From positions 1-64,000 of the forward strand of contig NZ_JBNAGJ010000012.1 of the NCBI RefSeq assembly GCF_049803795.1: 64,000 nucleotides of DNA. Reading direction: 5' to 3'. The position numbers were made by a program, and so were the translations under genes. Below, piece by piece: positions 22,833 through 32,002 of the stretch. Every line of letters begins with the position of its first letter. Position 1 is the first letter of the stretch. This DNA is from Thalassobius sp002708925. GTDB taxonomy: Bacteria > Pseudomonadota > Alphaproteobacteria > Rhodobacterales > Rhodobacteraceae. The notes beneath the pieces are model-generated. The model searched no databases. It worked only from the letters and a program-made list of their open reading frames with translations, and was not told the origin of the DNA.

Positions 22833-25353
22833 CCCTGCCCTCCGCACTCATCTTTTCTTTTACCGCCTCCGCAATTTCCAGAGACACGTCATATCCATCA
22901 TACTCGTCGAGCAGTGCTTCGTTGTAGGTCTCAAAAGCCCATTCATTCACGACTTCCAAAGCCCCGGATGCCATCAACCCATGCGAGGCGCAGATCGTCT
23001 CGAACTCGGTTTCAGACCAATGCTCTCGAGTGACCAGTTCGAGGACAAGGGCGCCGTGTTTCGGGTCAAGCCCTACCAGCTGGCTTTGGCTGGCAGGCGC
23101 GGAGGCACCACTTTCTTCCTCTTTGACATCGAAAATCTGACCGAGGACGGACGACACGCGCTCTGTGTCCGAACGAATTGCTGCGATCCGTGAAGCGTCG
23201 AGTTTCGGTCCGCTGGCTTTTTCGAGCGCGGGTATCGCTTCGCCCGGGCGACCCGGTTGCGACGCGCGAACAGTGCGTGGACCATCCGCAACTTCGCCAG
23301 CATGCAGGTCGGTGTAGGCAAGCGCAGGATCAAGTCCCAAAGCCTTGTAGATTTTCTCGATGCTTGCGACTTCGTCGGAGTGAATAATGCCATCGGCATG
23401 TGCTGCACCGACCAGCGCTGCCCGCATAGCGGCTTGGCTGTCTTGGCCCACCTCCTTCAGTTTGCGCCGCAGAAGCGTCATGTCCGGTGGCACGGCCAGG
23501 AACCATTCAAGGTTTGCACGCAGCCTGCGGCGTTCCTGATCGCTGAGGGCCGTGGCAGAAACCTGATCTTCCAACGCCCTGCGTTCAGGCTCCGCGATGC
23601 GACCATCAGCATGGGCGACTAACGACCCAAGTGCCAATTCGATCAAGGCGCTTCGATAGCTGTCGGAAACGTCCTCCAGTCTTTCGATGGGTTCGCCCAG
23701 ACGAAACAGCACAACAGGCTCCTCCGTCTTGGGCGACCGGAGCGCAAACCGAGGGTCGGGCGCCAGACCGAAACCGAGGCGCGCGAGCGCGTCGGCGGCT
23801 CCTGTCATTTGCCGTTTTCCGATCTTCTCGTTCGTTTCTCCCTCCAGTCGTCCGATCACCTCCTCAAGCGGCACCAATCCCCCGCGATCGACGATATCGC
23901 TTGCCCAAGATTTCAAGCGGTCCATTTCCTCTGATGGGAAAGCATCCCAAAGTTCAGAGGGTAGCAAGGCATGCGCTTCCACACTTCCGCGGCCGTCAGG
24001 GTTTCGGCCCAGGAAGCGACTGAGCTTGTCGAGGTCGTTCATCACCTCGTCAGCCAGCTCTTGCGCAATCTCGACCGGCTTGCGCAAGCCGGAGATGTCG
24101 GGCACGGGTTTGCCATCCACGGTCGGATTGACTGACCCCTGAAACTCGCTGGAGGCGGCGCGATAGGATGCCGTGAGTGATTTCCGGGGTTTTGTCACTT
24201 TGAGCCCATCAGGAAAACGCCGATCAAACCGCATACGGAAAAGAGCGACGAACTCGTCACGGCACCGCGTCGCGGGAGTTCTCAGATTTGTTTCCGGATG
24301 GCAGATGAACCAACTCAGCAACCAGTCAGCCGTCAGGTTCTCGCCTTTGTCGATCCGAGCTCCGATTGCGTATTTGAGTGAGAACGGAAGTTCCCAGCCC
24401 TGCTTCTCGAAAATCGGTTCGATAGCGTCGAGGTCGGTTTCGGCAAGCATCGCAATGTCGAGGAACTCACCCAAATAGCGCCTGACGGAGTGGTTGTCAG
24501 GGTAAAGTGAATGCAGCCGCCGAACTTCCTGGACGATATCCTTGGCATCTTCGTTGGACTGATCGACGAAGAAGCGACGCTCCAGCCCGTAGAAGTACAG
24601 GAACATGTATCCGGGGTTGTAGGAGGCGTCGTTGCGCCCGCTGGCCAACCAGTCGAGGTAGGTCGCCCGGCACTGAGGTGAGATATCCGCGTATCCGGGC
24701 CAGTAAGGCATACCTTCACCAGCTTTGTCGGCTCCAGAGCGCGCGACAGACAGAGACGGATCGATATAGGCTCGGCACTTGTCACGATACCCGTAGGTGT
24801 TCAGCAAGGGAGCCGTGCCGACATAGACCATCCCGCCGATGTTGCGGCCGGCGACGCTAGCTGTTTCATAAGACGGGACCCACCCGCTTTTCGATGATCG
24901 GACCGATGCGCTCGATGCCACTCGCGAGGGCTGATTTCGTTCAGCGGCCGCGGCAAGTGCCGGCGCCGCAGACTTTCCAGCCCGAACGATTTCAGCGTAG
25001 TCCTGCTTTGGTGGGGAGTAAGCCTGCACGGCAGCCGGCTGTTTGGACGCGTTGGCTTCGCGAGTTCGTTCGCGCTCACGCTCGATACGCTTGTCGTAGG
25101 CACTTGGGCGCGGCACCGGCTCAGGTCGGGGGGGTAGATTTTCGGAACTCCCCTCAGCTTGCGCCTTTGCAGCGACTTTCCGCGATCTCCGTTTTTCTTG
25201 CCACCAGACCAGAATGACGGGAACACCAAATGCAAACAACATCTGGCCGCCAATCGGCCAACCCTGAAGCATTGTGGTCACCACGACCATACATAAGAAA
25301 AAATACAGGACGAGAAAGAATGTAATTCGGAAAAACTTGATTATTGAAGACAT
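22825..25353 (-). CDS. sngA: TerB-domain membrane protein, Shango SngA
   Basis: 842 residues. Two N-terminal membrane segments (about 5-27 and 32-52) are followed by a basic linker. A TerB-N domain follows (about 145-290), with GGMVYVG, YWPGYADISPQCRATYLDWL and YMFLYFYGLERRFF. A TerB domain with paired acidic helices (HADGRIAEPERR and HADGIIHSDEV, likely metal-binding) lies around 575-690. A TerB-C domain is at the C terminus. It is the first gene of the Shango-type operon. The promoter must lie in the 395-base gap upstream. The membrane anchor suggests the sensor sits at the inner membrane. Confidence 0.83.
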   Translation of the reverse strand: MSSIIKFFRITFFLVLYFFLCMVVVTTMLQGWPIGGQMLFAFGVPVILVWWQEKRRSRKVAAKAQAEGSSENLPPRPEPVPRPSAYDKRIERERERTREANASKQPAAVQAYSPPKQDYAEIVRAGKSAAPALAAAAERNQPSRVASSASVRSSKSGWVPSYETASVAGRNIGGMVYVGTAPLLNTYGYRDKCRAYIDPSLSVARSGADKAGEGMPYWPGYADISPQCRATYLDWLASGRNDASYNPGYMFLYFYGLERRFFVDQSNEDAKDIVQEVRRLHSLYPDNHSVRRYLGEFLDIAMLAETDLDAIEPIFEKQGWELPFSLKYAIGARIDKGENLTADWLLSWFICHPETNLRTPATRCRDEFVALFRMRFDRRFPDGLKVTKPRKSLTASYRAASSEFQGSVNPTVDGKPVPDISGLRKPVEIAQELADEVMNDLDKLSRFLGRNPDGRGSVEAHALLPSELWDAFPSEEMDRLKSWASDIVDRGGLVPLEEVIGRLEGETNEKIGKRQMTGAADALARLGFGLAPDPRFALRSPKTEEPVVLFRLGEPIERLEDVSDSYRSALIELALGSLVAHADGRIAEPERRALEDQVSATALSDQERRRLRANLEWFLAVPPDMTLLRRKLKEVGQDSQAAMRAALVGAAHADGIIHSDEVASIEKIYKALGLDPALAYTDLHAGEVADGPRTVRASQPGRPGEAIPALEKASGPKLDASRIAAIRSDTERVSSVLGQIFDVKEEESGASAPASQSQLVGLDPKHGALVLELVTREHWSETEFETICASHGLMASGALEVVNEWAFETYNEALLDEYDGYDVSLEIAEAVKEKMSAEGRDV

Positions 25354-25748
25354 TATCGGAACCCTCTCCGAACCACACTATTTTGCACAGCCATCTTTGC
25401 AACGACTAACGTCATGGTTGAAGCACTTCCCATGCTTTATGCTTGATTGGGCCGATGGCCACATACATCTGTTCGCACCGTTGCGGGCACACCCCTGCCC
25501 CAGTGACCGTAACCGGAACGGCCGAGATGAAGCGTTGCCACGACCATGCGACGGCTGGTCGGGCTGGCTCCGGAGGAGACGGCCGGGCCAGCGGCACGTC
25601 GCAGGGAGAGGCGGCGTTTCAGCTCGGGGAGGGCGGCTGCGCGCAGCCGACCGAGTAGGGCGCGGTCCTGGCCAAAGGGCGGGAGGGGCCAATGTTCCCC
25701 TTGAATGCTTCAACTTAAGAATCAAAAGTTACTTCAACGGCAGGGCCA
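25354..25748. other. Divergent intergenic region between sngA and the pRiA4b ORF-3 gene
   Basis: No gene is supported. Short open frames run both ways through a very GC-rich core but lack family-like sequence or a clear ribosome binding site. A perfect 16-bp palindrome CGGCTGCGCGCAGCCG sits at 25634-25649. The two AT-richer ends could hold promoters for the divergent genes. The GC-rich core looks like inserted DNA of another origin. Confidence 0.45.
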
Positions 25749-26351
25749 TTGAGACAGGCGGAACACACTTTGATTGAGCTGAAAATCGAACTGGTTGGCA
25801 TCAAACCACCCATCTGGCGCCGTATCGTCGTGCCGAATGACATCAGCTTGGACATCCTGCATTCCGTTCTCCAGGGCGCTATGCCTTGGCAAGACTATCA
25901 TTTGCATGAGTTCGAGATTGGCGAAGACAGGTTCGAGGCCCGCGACGAAAGTGACGACAGCTGGGACCCTACCGATGGGCGGAAGGACGAGAAGAGGTTT
26001 ACTCTTGGAAAGCTGGTCAAGAAAGGCAGTCAGTTCACATACACTTATGATTTCGGCGATGGCTGGCGGCATCTCGTCACCGTTGAGAAGTTTAGCAAAC
26101 CAACCGGAAGACCAGATCTGGACTTTCCCGCCTGTGTTGACGGAGAGCGAGCCTGCCCGCCAGAGGACTGTGGAGGACCCTACTCTTACGAAGAGTTTCT
26201 CGACGCGCTGACCGACAAACACCACCCGGAACATCGCGATACAAAGCAATGGGCGGGCGCGTTCGAACCGGAAGTGTTCAGCGTGCAGCAAGCCAATGCT
26301 GCCGTCGGTGCGATGTTTGTATGGGCAAAAGAACGCCACAATCGAAAGTGA
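25749..26351 (+). CDS. Plasmid pRiA4b ORF-3 family protein
   Basis: 200 residues. The family pattern is plain: LKIELVGIKPPIWRRIVVP, LHSVLQGAMPWQDYHLHEFEI, TYTYDFGDGWRHLVTVEK, and the CPPEDCGGPYSYEEFL segment with a Cys pair and C-terminal PE. The family is widespread on plasmids and next to mobile elements, and its biochemical role is not settled. No ATG is available; TTG 25749 or TTG 25770 is the start. It stands alone between the Shango operon and abiE. Confidence 0.78.
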   Translation: MRQAEHTLIELKIELVGIKPPIWRRIVVPNDISLDILHSVLQGAMPWQDYHLHEFEIGEDRFEARDESDDSWDPTDGRKDEKRFTLGKLVKKGSQFTYTYDFGDGWRHLVTVEKFSKPTGRPDLDFPACVDGERACPPEDCGGPYSYEEFLDALTDKHHPEHRDTKQWAGAFEPEVFSVQQANAAVGAMFVWAKERHNRK

Positions 26352-26588
26352 AACCTGACTCTGGTTTGGCGCAGCGGCTTCGACAGGGGCACATAGCTTC
26401 GACTGTTCGATCCGAATGGCCGGATGTCTTCTCAGCCCTCCGAGGGCATCCACGCCCTGCTTTGCTGGTGAGCTTCAGAGCTGACAACCACCAGTCTCTT
26501 TGAAAATTCCAGAATTTGTCGATCCTTGACGGACTATCTCACAGGTTATCACAGAAACAAGTGGCGGCATCTTTAAAAATACATCATT

Positions 26589-27428
26589 ATGTCGCCCATG
26601 AGTGGACAAGAACACGAAAAACTAAAGAGTCTTCTTGAGGCTGTCCCCACGGGGTTCCTCGTGGACTCCGCCTGGCTGGAGCACCACGGGATAGGTCGGC
26701 GTTCGTCCTACGGCTATGTGCAACGCGGCTGGCTAGAACGCCTAGGACGCGGAGTGTTCCGCCGTCCCGCACCAAGCAGCGCCACCACGAATACGCTCGA
26801 CTGGAAGACCAGCCTGCTCTCGCTCCAGCACATCATGCACTACCCTGTCCATATCGGGGGGGCGACGGCATTGGGCCTGCAAGGCTATGCGCACTACCTC
26901 TCACTCGGCGACAAGAGCACAGTCTGGCTCTACGGCTCAAAAATCCCCAACTGGCTCGAAAAACTGCCGCTCAACACCGAACTCCGCACACGCAGCGTAT
27001 CGCTGTTCTCCGATCCAGAGTTGGGTGTCAATGACGCGCGAAATAATCTCAACGAGACAGCATCGTCCCTGCCATGGGACTGGAAACTGGTGATGTCCTC
27101 GCCGGAACGCGCCATCCTCGAAGCGCTTGACGAGTTGCCGGATCAGGAGAGCTTTCACAACCTCGACATGGTGTTCGAAAGCCTGACGACGTTGCGCCCA
27201 AGAACCCTCTCGGCACTGCTCAGAAGTTGCAAGAAGATCAAGGTCAAACGCCTGTTCTTCGTGTTCGCCGACCGCCACGACCATGCCTGGCGCAAGCGTC
27301 TCGATCCGGAAGACTTCGACCTCGGCAGCGGGGATCGCGCATTGGTCAAAGGCGGCAAGATACATCCACGCTACAGGATCATGGTGCCCGAAGAGTTTGT
27401 AAGAAAGGAACGTGGTGATGGCGCGTGA
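26589..27428 (+). CDS. abiEi: AbiEi-type antitoxin of a type IV toxin-antitoxin system
   Basis: 279 residues: an N-terminal winged helix (AWLEHHGIGRRSSYGYVQRGWLERLGRGVFRRP) and a C-terminal AbiEi_1-type domain with YPVHIGGATALGLQGYAHYL. AbiEi represses the operon and neutralises the nucleotidyltransferase toxin encoded next. The toxin gene starts 11 bases before this gene ends, the usual overlap. The system gives abortive phage resistance and also stabilises plasmids. Confidence 0.85.
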   Translation: MSPMSGQEHEKLKSLLEAVPTGFLVDSAWLEHHGIGRRSSYGYVQRGWLERLGRGVFRRPAPSSATTNTLDWKTSLLSLQHIMHYPVHIGGATALGLQGYAHYLSLGDKSTVWLYGSKIPNWLEKLPLNTELRTRSVSLFSDPELGVNDARNNLNETASSLPWDWKLVMSSPERAILEALDELPDQESFHNLDMVFESLTTLRPRTLSALLRSCKKIKVKRLFFVFADRHDHAWRKRLDPEDFDLGSGDRALVKGGKIHPRYRIMVPEEFVRKERGDGA

Positions 27429-28335
27429 AGACTATGCCGCCCAAGTGGCCCTGCTCGTACGGGTACTTCCATATGTGGCGAAGGAGGAGATATTTGCGCT
27501 CAAGGGCGGGACGGCCATCAACCTCTTCTATCGCGACCTTCCGCGCCTCTCGGTCGATATCGATCTGACCTATCTGCCTGTCAAGGACCGCGCCGACAGC
27601 CTCGTCGAGATCAACGACGCGATGGACCGGATTACCGCCGCCATCGAAGGCGGCATCGCCGGCGCCAAAGCGCAGCGAATTGCCGGCGGTGGCGGCGGCG
27701 CCACGCGTGCGCTCGCCCGCCTCGGCACAGCCGAAATCAAAATCGAAACCTCCCCCGTTACCCGGGGCGTCGTGCATGATCCGGAACAACGCGAAGTCTC
27801 CGAAGCCGTCGAGGAGGCGTTCGGATATGCGACGATGAACATCGTCTCCTTCGAGGATTTGTTCGGCGGCAAGCTACATGCGGCCCTAGATCGCCAGCAC
27901 CCGCGAGACCTCTACGACGTTAAACTGCTCTACGAGAACGAAGGGTTTACCGACGAGTTGTTCCGCACGTTTCTGATCTACCTCGCGAGTTCACCACGCC
28001 CGCCGCACGAACTGCTGAATCCAAACCTGATCGATCTAGATCAGCCCTACGCGCGGGAATTCGAGGGCATGACGAAGGAAGCAGTCGACCTAACGGAATT
28101 GGTCTCAACGCGCGACCGCCTGATCGGTGATATCCAATCCCGCTTGGATGAGGGCGCGAAGAGGTTTCTGAGAACCCTGCATGACGGCGATCCAGACTTC
28201 GACGCGATCGACCGCCCTCAAGCGGCCGAGCTTCCAGCGGTCCGATGGAAGCTCATCAACGTGAACAAGCTGAAAGCAGAAAACCCCAAGAAGCATGCCG
28301 CCCAAGGGGAAGAGTTGGAGAAGCTCCTCGGCTGA
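27418..28335 (+). CDS. abiEii: AbiEii-type nucleotidyltransferase toxin
   Basis: 305 residues. The nucleotidyltransferase motif is complete: LKGGTAINLFYRDLPRLS with the metal-binding DID at 47-49. Later conserved parts are FEDLFGGKLHAALDRQHPRDLYDV and the C-terminal helical region. AbiEii/MenT toxins transfer nucleotides to tRNA or other targets and stop growth. ATG 27418 follows GAAAGGA. It overlaps its antitoxin gene, and the cyclase-like gene follows 13 bases downstream, possibly in the same transcript. Confidence 0.87.
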   Translation: MAREDYAAQVALLVRVLPYVAKEEIFALKGGTAINLFYRDLPRLSVDIDLTYLPVKDRADSLVEINDAMDRITAAIEGGIAGAKAQRIAGGGGGATRALARLGTAEIKIETSPVTRGVVHDPEQREVSEAVEEAFGYATMNIVSFEDLFGGKLHAALDRQHPRDLYDVKLLYENEGFTDELFRTFLIYLASSPRPPHELLNPNLIDLDQPYAREFEGMTKEAVDLTELVSTRDRLIGDIQSRLDEGAKRFLRTLHDGDPDFDAIDRPQAAELPAVRWKLINVNKLKAENPKKHAAQGEELEKLLG

Positions 28336-28348
28336 AGATGGACCAGAG

Positions 28349-29188
28349 ATGACTGATTTCGAGAACGACCCCGACTACGAAGAATGCCTTGTGACCTTTT
28401 TTGATGTCCTCGGTTTCAGGAACCTCCTGCACACGCGAAGCGGTGCAGAGATCAGGCACTTGCTTTCGATGTTTCGCAGGGTGTCCGAAGGGGATGCCAC
28501 GCCGCCCACCCGCTCCGACGAGATGCGGATGATCAGCGAAGTCCATGCAGAGATCGTGTCTGACGCGATCGTAAGAACCAGAACCATTGAAACTCAGTAC
28601 CAGGCTGGCCCTTTGGTCTGGGAACTCATCGATCTGCTGCACATCCAGATCGAATGCGTGGCGAACGGCATAATGGTGCGCGGCGCGATGACCATCGGCC
28701 CTATGCATCTCGGCATCGACTTCAGTGGTCCGGTGTTTGGGCCTGCCCTCGTTCAGGCTTATTTCATGGAAGAAGGCGAGGTCATCTTCCCGCGCATTGC
28801 GATCCATGAAGATGTCATCGAACGCCACCGACAGGACCAAACGCTTTGGCGGGAAGGACATTCCTATGAGGATGAAGAGCGTCACCTGAACAACCTCCTG
28901 CGCCAGGACGAGTCAGGCCTCCACTACATCGACTATCTTCGCGCCAGTCTGAGCGAGCTCGACGGCGAATACGCCGGCTGGATCGAGTTTCTGGGTAGGC
29001 ACAAAACGTTGGTGGAGAGCGGTCTCGCCGACAGTCCCAACGCGACGGTGCGGCGCAAATACAGCTGGCTCAAGAACTACCACAACGCAGTCATCGACGA
29101 GAACATAGCAAACCTGGAACCGGGCGCGATGACCGAGGATGGGGACCCTTGGGAAGCTCTGTTCAGAGGGCTCAGGATCGAAGCCTGA
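28349..29188 (+). CDS. Possible class III nucleotide-cyclase-fold protein
   Basis: 279 residues, annotated in most genomes only as hypothetical. The pattern resembles a class III nucleotidyl cyclase: FFDVLGF at 17-23 (compare ADIVGFT), SDAIV at 71-75 (compare the second metal Asp, GDG), RGAMTIG at 111-117 (compare RIGIHTG) and VFGPALVQAY at 129-138 (compare the IG..VN.A.RL segment). Both metal-binding Asp positions (19 and 72) are kept. The C-terminal 120 residues are helical and unrecognised. It follows abiEii by 13 bases inside a defence block. No obvious second-messenger effector (membrane or NADase type with a cyclic-nucleotide domain) sits next to it. The function is inferred and unproven. 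Confidence 0.5.
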   Translation: MTDFENDPDYEECLVTFFDVLGFRNLLHTRSGAEIRHLLSMFRRVSEGDATPPTRSDEMRMISEVHAEIVSDAIVRTRTIETQYQAGPLVWELIDLLHIQIECVANGIMVRGAMTIGPMHLGIDFSGPVFGPALVQAYFMEEGEVIFPRIAIHEDVIERHRQDQTLWREGHSYEDEERHLNNLLRQDESGLHYIDYLRASLSELDGEYAGWIEFLGRHKTLVESGLADSPNATVRRKYSWLKNYHNAVIDENIANLEPGAMTEDGDPWEALFRGLRIEA

Positions 29189-29283
29189 GTTCTCTCAACA
29201 AGTCACAACTGAGAGCGTCACGAAATGTCCACGACATGCCTCACCGTTTGGCCAATACGGGGATCGCCAGCCCGCAACCATTC

Positions 29284-29880
29284 CTATGACCCGCCATCCA
29301 GACCTGCGTCCTCCAACTGCTCCCGCTCTGGCAGATCCGCGAGAGTCTCCAGATCAAATGCAACAAGGAACTGCTCGGTCGTCACAAATGTGTATGGCGC
29401 ACCGCGGCGCGGCGATCGTGGCCCGGTCCCGATCAAGTCGCGCGCATGCAGCCGACCGATCAGGTCGCGGCTGATCTCCTTGCCGAAGATGTCCTTGAGC
29501 CCGTCGCGCGTGATCGGCTGGTGATAGGCGATGGCGGCCAAGACCGCGACGTCGAATTCACTCAGGTCGAGTAGCTGATCCTCGACATCCGCGGCGACCC
29601 GGATCGCGGGAGCGTAGGCCGCCCGCGTCCGAAACATCCAGCCGCCAGAGACCTGGGCGATCTCGAAGGCCCGCCCTTCCAGATCGGCGACGAGATCCTC
29701 GACCAACAGATCCACCGAGACCCCCTGCCCCACCACGCGCGCCAGGTCTTCGCGCGGCACCGGCGAGGCCGAGGCAAACAGCACCGCCTCGATCCGGCGC
29801 ATCCATTCCCGCCAGCGCAGCTCAGGCGGCAGGTCGGCCAACTCACGGTCCAGGTCCGGCTCTGAACGATCCTTCGCCAT
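29284..29880 (-). CDS. scpB: ScpB-like segregation protein
   Basis: 198 residues with the ScpB double winged-helix pattern: WMRRIEAVLFASASPVPREDLARVVG, then FEIAQVSGGWMFRTR, LSEFDVAVLAAIAYHQPITRDGLKDIFG, and ARDLIGTGPRSPRRGAPYTFVTTEQF. ScpB normally binds the SMC kleisin complex; a plasmid copy without scpA or smc may have another role. ATG 29880 is chosen because family-like sequence begins there. It starts two bases after the DUF1403 gene ends, so the two are an operon. Confidence 0.82.
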   Translation of the reverse strand: MAKDRSEPDLDRELADLPPELRWREWMRRIEAVLFASASPVPREDLARVVGQGVSVDLLVEDLVADLEGRAFEIAQVSGGWMFRTRAAYAPAIRVAADVEDQLLDLSEFDVAVLAAIAYHQPITRDGLKDIFGKEISRDLIGRLHARDLIGTGPRSPRRGAPYTFVTTEQFLVAFDLETLADLPEREQLEDAGLDGGS

Positions 29881-29882
29881 CG

Positions 29883-30767
29883 CTACACCCCGTAGAGCCG
29901 AAACGTGTCTCGCCCTGTCAGCTCGCGCACCGCGCCGAGATCGACCAGTCGGTCGCAAAGCCGCCGCGCGGCGCGATCCGACAAGGGCAAGGCCAAAGGT
30001 GCCACGGCATCGCGGGTGAGGAACATCTCGACAGCGGCATCCGCTCCCTTGGCGCGAAGCTTTGGCGCAACGGCCTTTAGGTGTGCCGCCCGACGCGCGA
30101 GGTCGGCGGAGAGACGCACAGCCTCGACCGCCGATAAGATGAGTGCCCGATGACAGACGAGACGCAAATCGTCGCCCTGCTTGCGCAGGTCGGCACGTTT
30201 CAGACCCGCGGCCAACAACGGCACGAGATGATCCCAACCGAATGTTTGGGCGAGAGCCGCATCCGCGAGGACCAGCGAAGCTACGTCAGCGCGTGGCGCC
30301 TCCGTCAGCACCGCCTCCAGCACCATCGCGGCCCGAGTCACCGGCGCCCCCTTCCCTGCATTGAGCCACATCGCGATCTTGCCCGACTCGAAGGCCGGCA
30401 AGGCTCGATCCAGAGCCTTGGTCGACACCGGCCGCTCCACCGCGCGCCGCCAGGCGAGGCAGGTCTCGCCAGCCGGTCCCGGCAGATCGCCAGAACGCAA
30501 CAAATGCACCGCGTCGCGCAGATCCCCTGCTCTCTCCAGGCGCCCCGAAAACGCGACACAGGCCTCCGCTGCGCGCAGCGCGAGCCGATCCCGCAACAAG
30601 GCTTGGGGCACCTCCTCGCGCTCCAGCACAACATGCAGGTGGCTCAGCGCTGCGCCCGACAAAAACGCAACATCTTCAAGGCTTTCAGCCCGCGCTGAGG
30701 TGACCCAGGCGGGCATCCGGGGTAATGTGTCGAGGTCGCTGGTGTGATCGAGCCGAGCATATGTCAT
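29883..30767 (-). CDS. DUF1403 family protein
   Basis: 294 residues, Ala- and Leu-rich and helical, with the DUF1403 pattern: LPRMPAWVTSARAESLEDVAF at the start, then GAALSHLHVVL, RLALRAAEACV, GRPERAGDLRDAV-like and LLRSGDLPGPAG segments, and a C-terminal winged-helix-like end (RRLCDRLVDLGAVRELTGRDTFRLYG). I know this family from rhizobial and Rhodobacterales plasmids, often beside scpB as here. The role is unknown; the pairing suggests plasmid maintenance. It is divergent from the recombinase gene with 113 bases between. Confidence 0.75.
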   Translation of the reverse strand: MTYARLDHTSDLDTLPRMPAWVTSARAESLEDVAFLSGAALSHLHVVLEREEVPQALLRDRLALRAAEACVAFSGRLERAGDLRDAVHLLRSGDLPGPAGETCLAWRRAVERPVSTKALDRALPAFESGKIAMWLNAGKGAPVTRAAMVLEAVLTEAPRADVASLVLADAALAQTFGWDHLVPLLAAGLKRADLRKQGDDLRLVCHRALILSAVEAVRLSADLARRAAHLKAVAPKLRAKGADAAVEMFLTRDAVAPLALPLSDRAARRLCDRLVDLGAVRELTGRDTFRLYGV

Positions 30768-30880
30768 GCTTGGAGCCTACGTCATCGCGGCGCTTTTCAC
30801 CAGAAAATAGCGTTAGAACCGCCGCAGCCTGCAAGATCGCGCTATGTCCAATAAGTTTGCATTATCGGACACCAAAGAAT

Positions 30881-31990
30881 ATGCTCAGCGACATGTCAGA
30901 AAACAACGAGAAATCGATCTCAAAGCCGCCAAATGGGCCTTCGGTCAGCGAGAACAACGAGAGAGATCATCCCAGCAGCGAGGCTTTGAGCCTTCCTTCC
31001 TTTGTGGCTGGTTCAGGCACGCTCGATCGGCTGGTGGATACCGCGCGCGACTATGCGCGCGCCGCGGCCTCGGACAATACGCTGAAGGCCTATGCGAAAG
31101 ACTGGGCGCATTTCGCGCGCTGGTGCCGGATGAAGGGCGCGGAGACTCTGCCCCCGTCGCCCGAAATGATCGGGCTCTACCTTGCGGACCTGGCGTCCGG
31201 AGCGGGCCCCTCCCCTGCCCTATCGGTCAGCACCATCGACCGCCGCCTGTCGGGCCTTGCCTGGAACTATGCGCAGCGCGGCTTTGCCCTCGATCGCAAG
31301 AACCGCCATATCGCCACCGTGCTGGCCGGGATCAAACGCAAACACGCCCGTCCGCCGGTGCAAAAGGAAGCGATCCTGGCCGATGACATCCTTGCGATGG
31401 TGGCCACCCTGCCTTTTGACCTGCGCGGCCTCAGGGATCGCGCGATCCTGCTGCTGGGCTACGCCGGCGGCCTTCGTCGCTCGGAAATCGTCAGCCTCGA
31501 TGTCCACAAGGACGACACGCCGGACTCGGGCGGCTGGGTTGAAGTGTTCGACAAGGGCACCCTGCTCACCCTCAATGCCAAGACCGGCTGGCGCGAGGTC
31601 GAGATCGGCCGCGGCTCCAAGGATCAGACCTGCCCTGTCCATGCGCTCGAACAATGGCTGCACTTCGCCAAGATCGACTTTGGCCCAATCTTTGTCGGCA
31701 CCTCGCGGGACGGCAAGAAGGCGCTGGAGACACGCCTCAACGACAAACACGTCGCGCGCCTGATCAAGCGCACCGTGCTCGACGCCGGCATCCGGTCGGA
31801 CCTGCCTGAGAAAGACCGCCTGGCGCTGTTCTCCGGCCATTCGTTGCGCGCCGGTCTCGCCAGCTCCGCCGAAGTCGACGAGCGCTACGTCCAGAAACAC
31901 CTCGGCCACGCTTCCGCCGAGATGACCCGCCGCTATCAGCGCCGCCGGGACCGGTTCCGGGTGAACCTGACCAAAGCCGCCGGTCTCTGA
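30881..31990 (+). CDS. Tyrosine recombinase/integrase
   Basis: 369 residues from ATG 30881 (ATG 30893 is also possible). A SAM-like N-terminal core-binding domain (TARDYARAAASDNTLKAYAKDW) is followed by the catalytic domain. The catalytic domain has Arg in GGLRRSEIVSL, HSLRAG for the His-x-x-Arg pair, HLGHAS and the nucleophile Tyr in TRRYQRR. It is the XerC/D-like type often found beside plasmid replication genes, where it can resolve plasmid multimers. It converges on repC with 12 bases between stop codons. No attachment site could be identified. Confidence 0.87.
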   Translation: MLSDMSENNEKSISKPPNGPSVSENNERDHPSSEALSLPSFVAGSGTLDRLVDTARDYARAAASDNTLKAYAKDWAHFARWCRMKGAETLPPSPEMIGLYLADLASGAGPSPALSVSTIDRRLSGLAWNYAQRGFALDRKNRHIATVLAGIKRKHARPPVQKEAILADDILAMVATLPFDLRGLRDRAILLLGYAGGLRRSEIVSLDVHKDDTPDSGGWVEVFDKGTLLTLNAKTGWREVEIGRGSKDQTCPVHALEQWLHFAKIDFGPIFVGTSRDGKKALETRLNDKHVARLIKRTVLDAGIRSDLPEKDRLALFSGHSLRAGLASSAEVDERYVQKHLGHASAEMTRRYQRRRDRFRVNLTKAAGL

Positions 31991-32002
31991 GCCCCTGCCC
32001 TA

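Noticed and set aside
22825..25353. Tellurite resistance function for the TerB-domain protein
   Set aside because: No TerC, TerD, TerE or other tellurite genes are present; the domain order and the two partner genes fit the Shango defence operon better.
25378..25725. Short frames on both strands in the GC-rich gap upstream of sngA
   Set aside because: Neither has family-like sequence; the composition is atypical and translations are Pro/Arg-rich. I report the stretch only as a gap.
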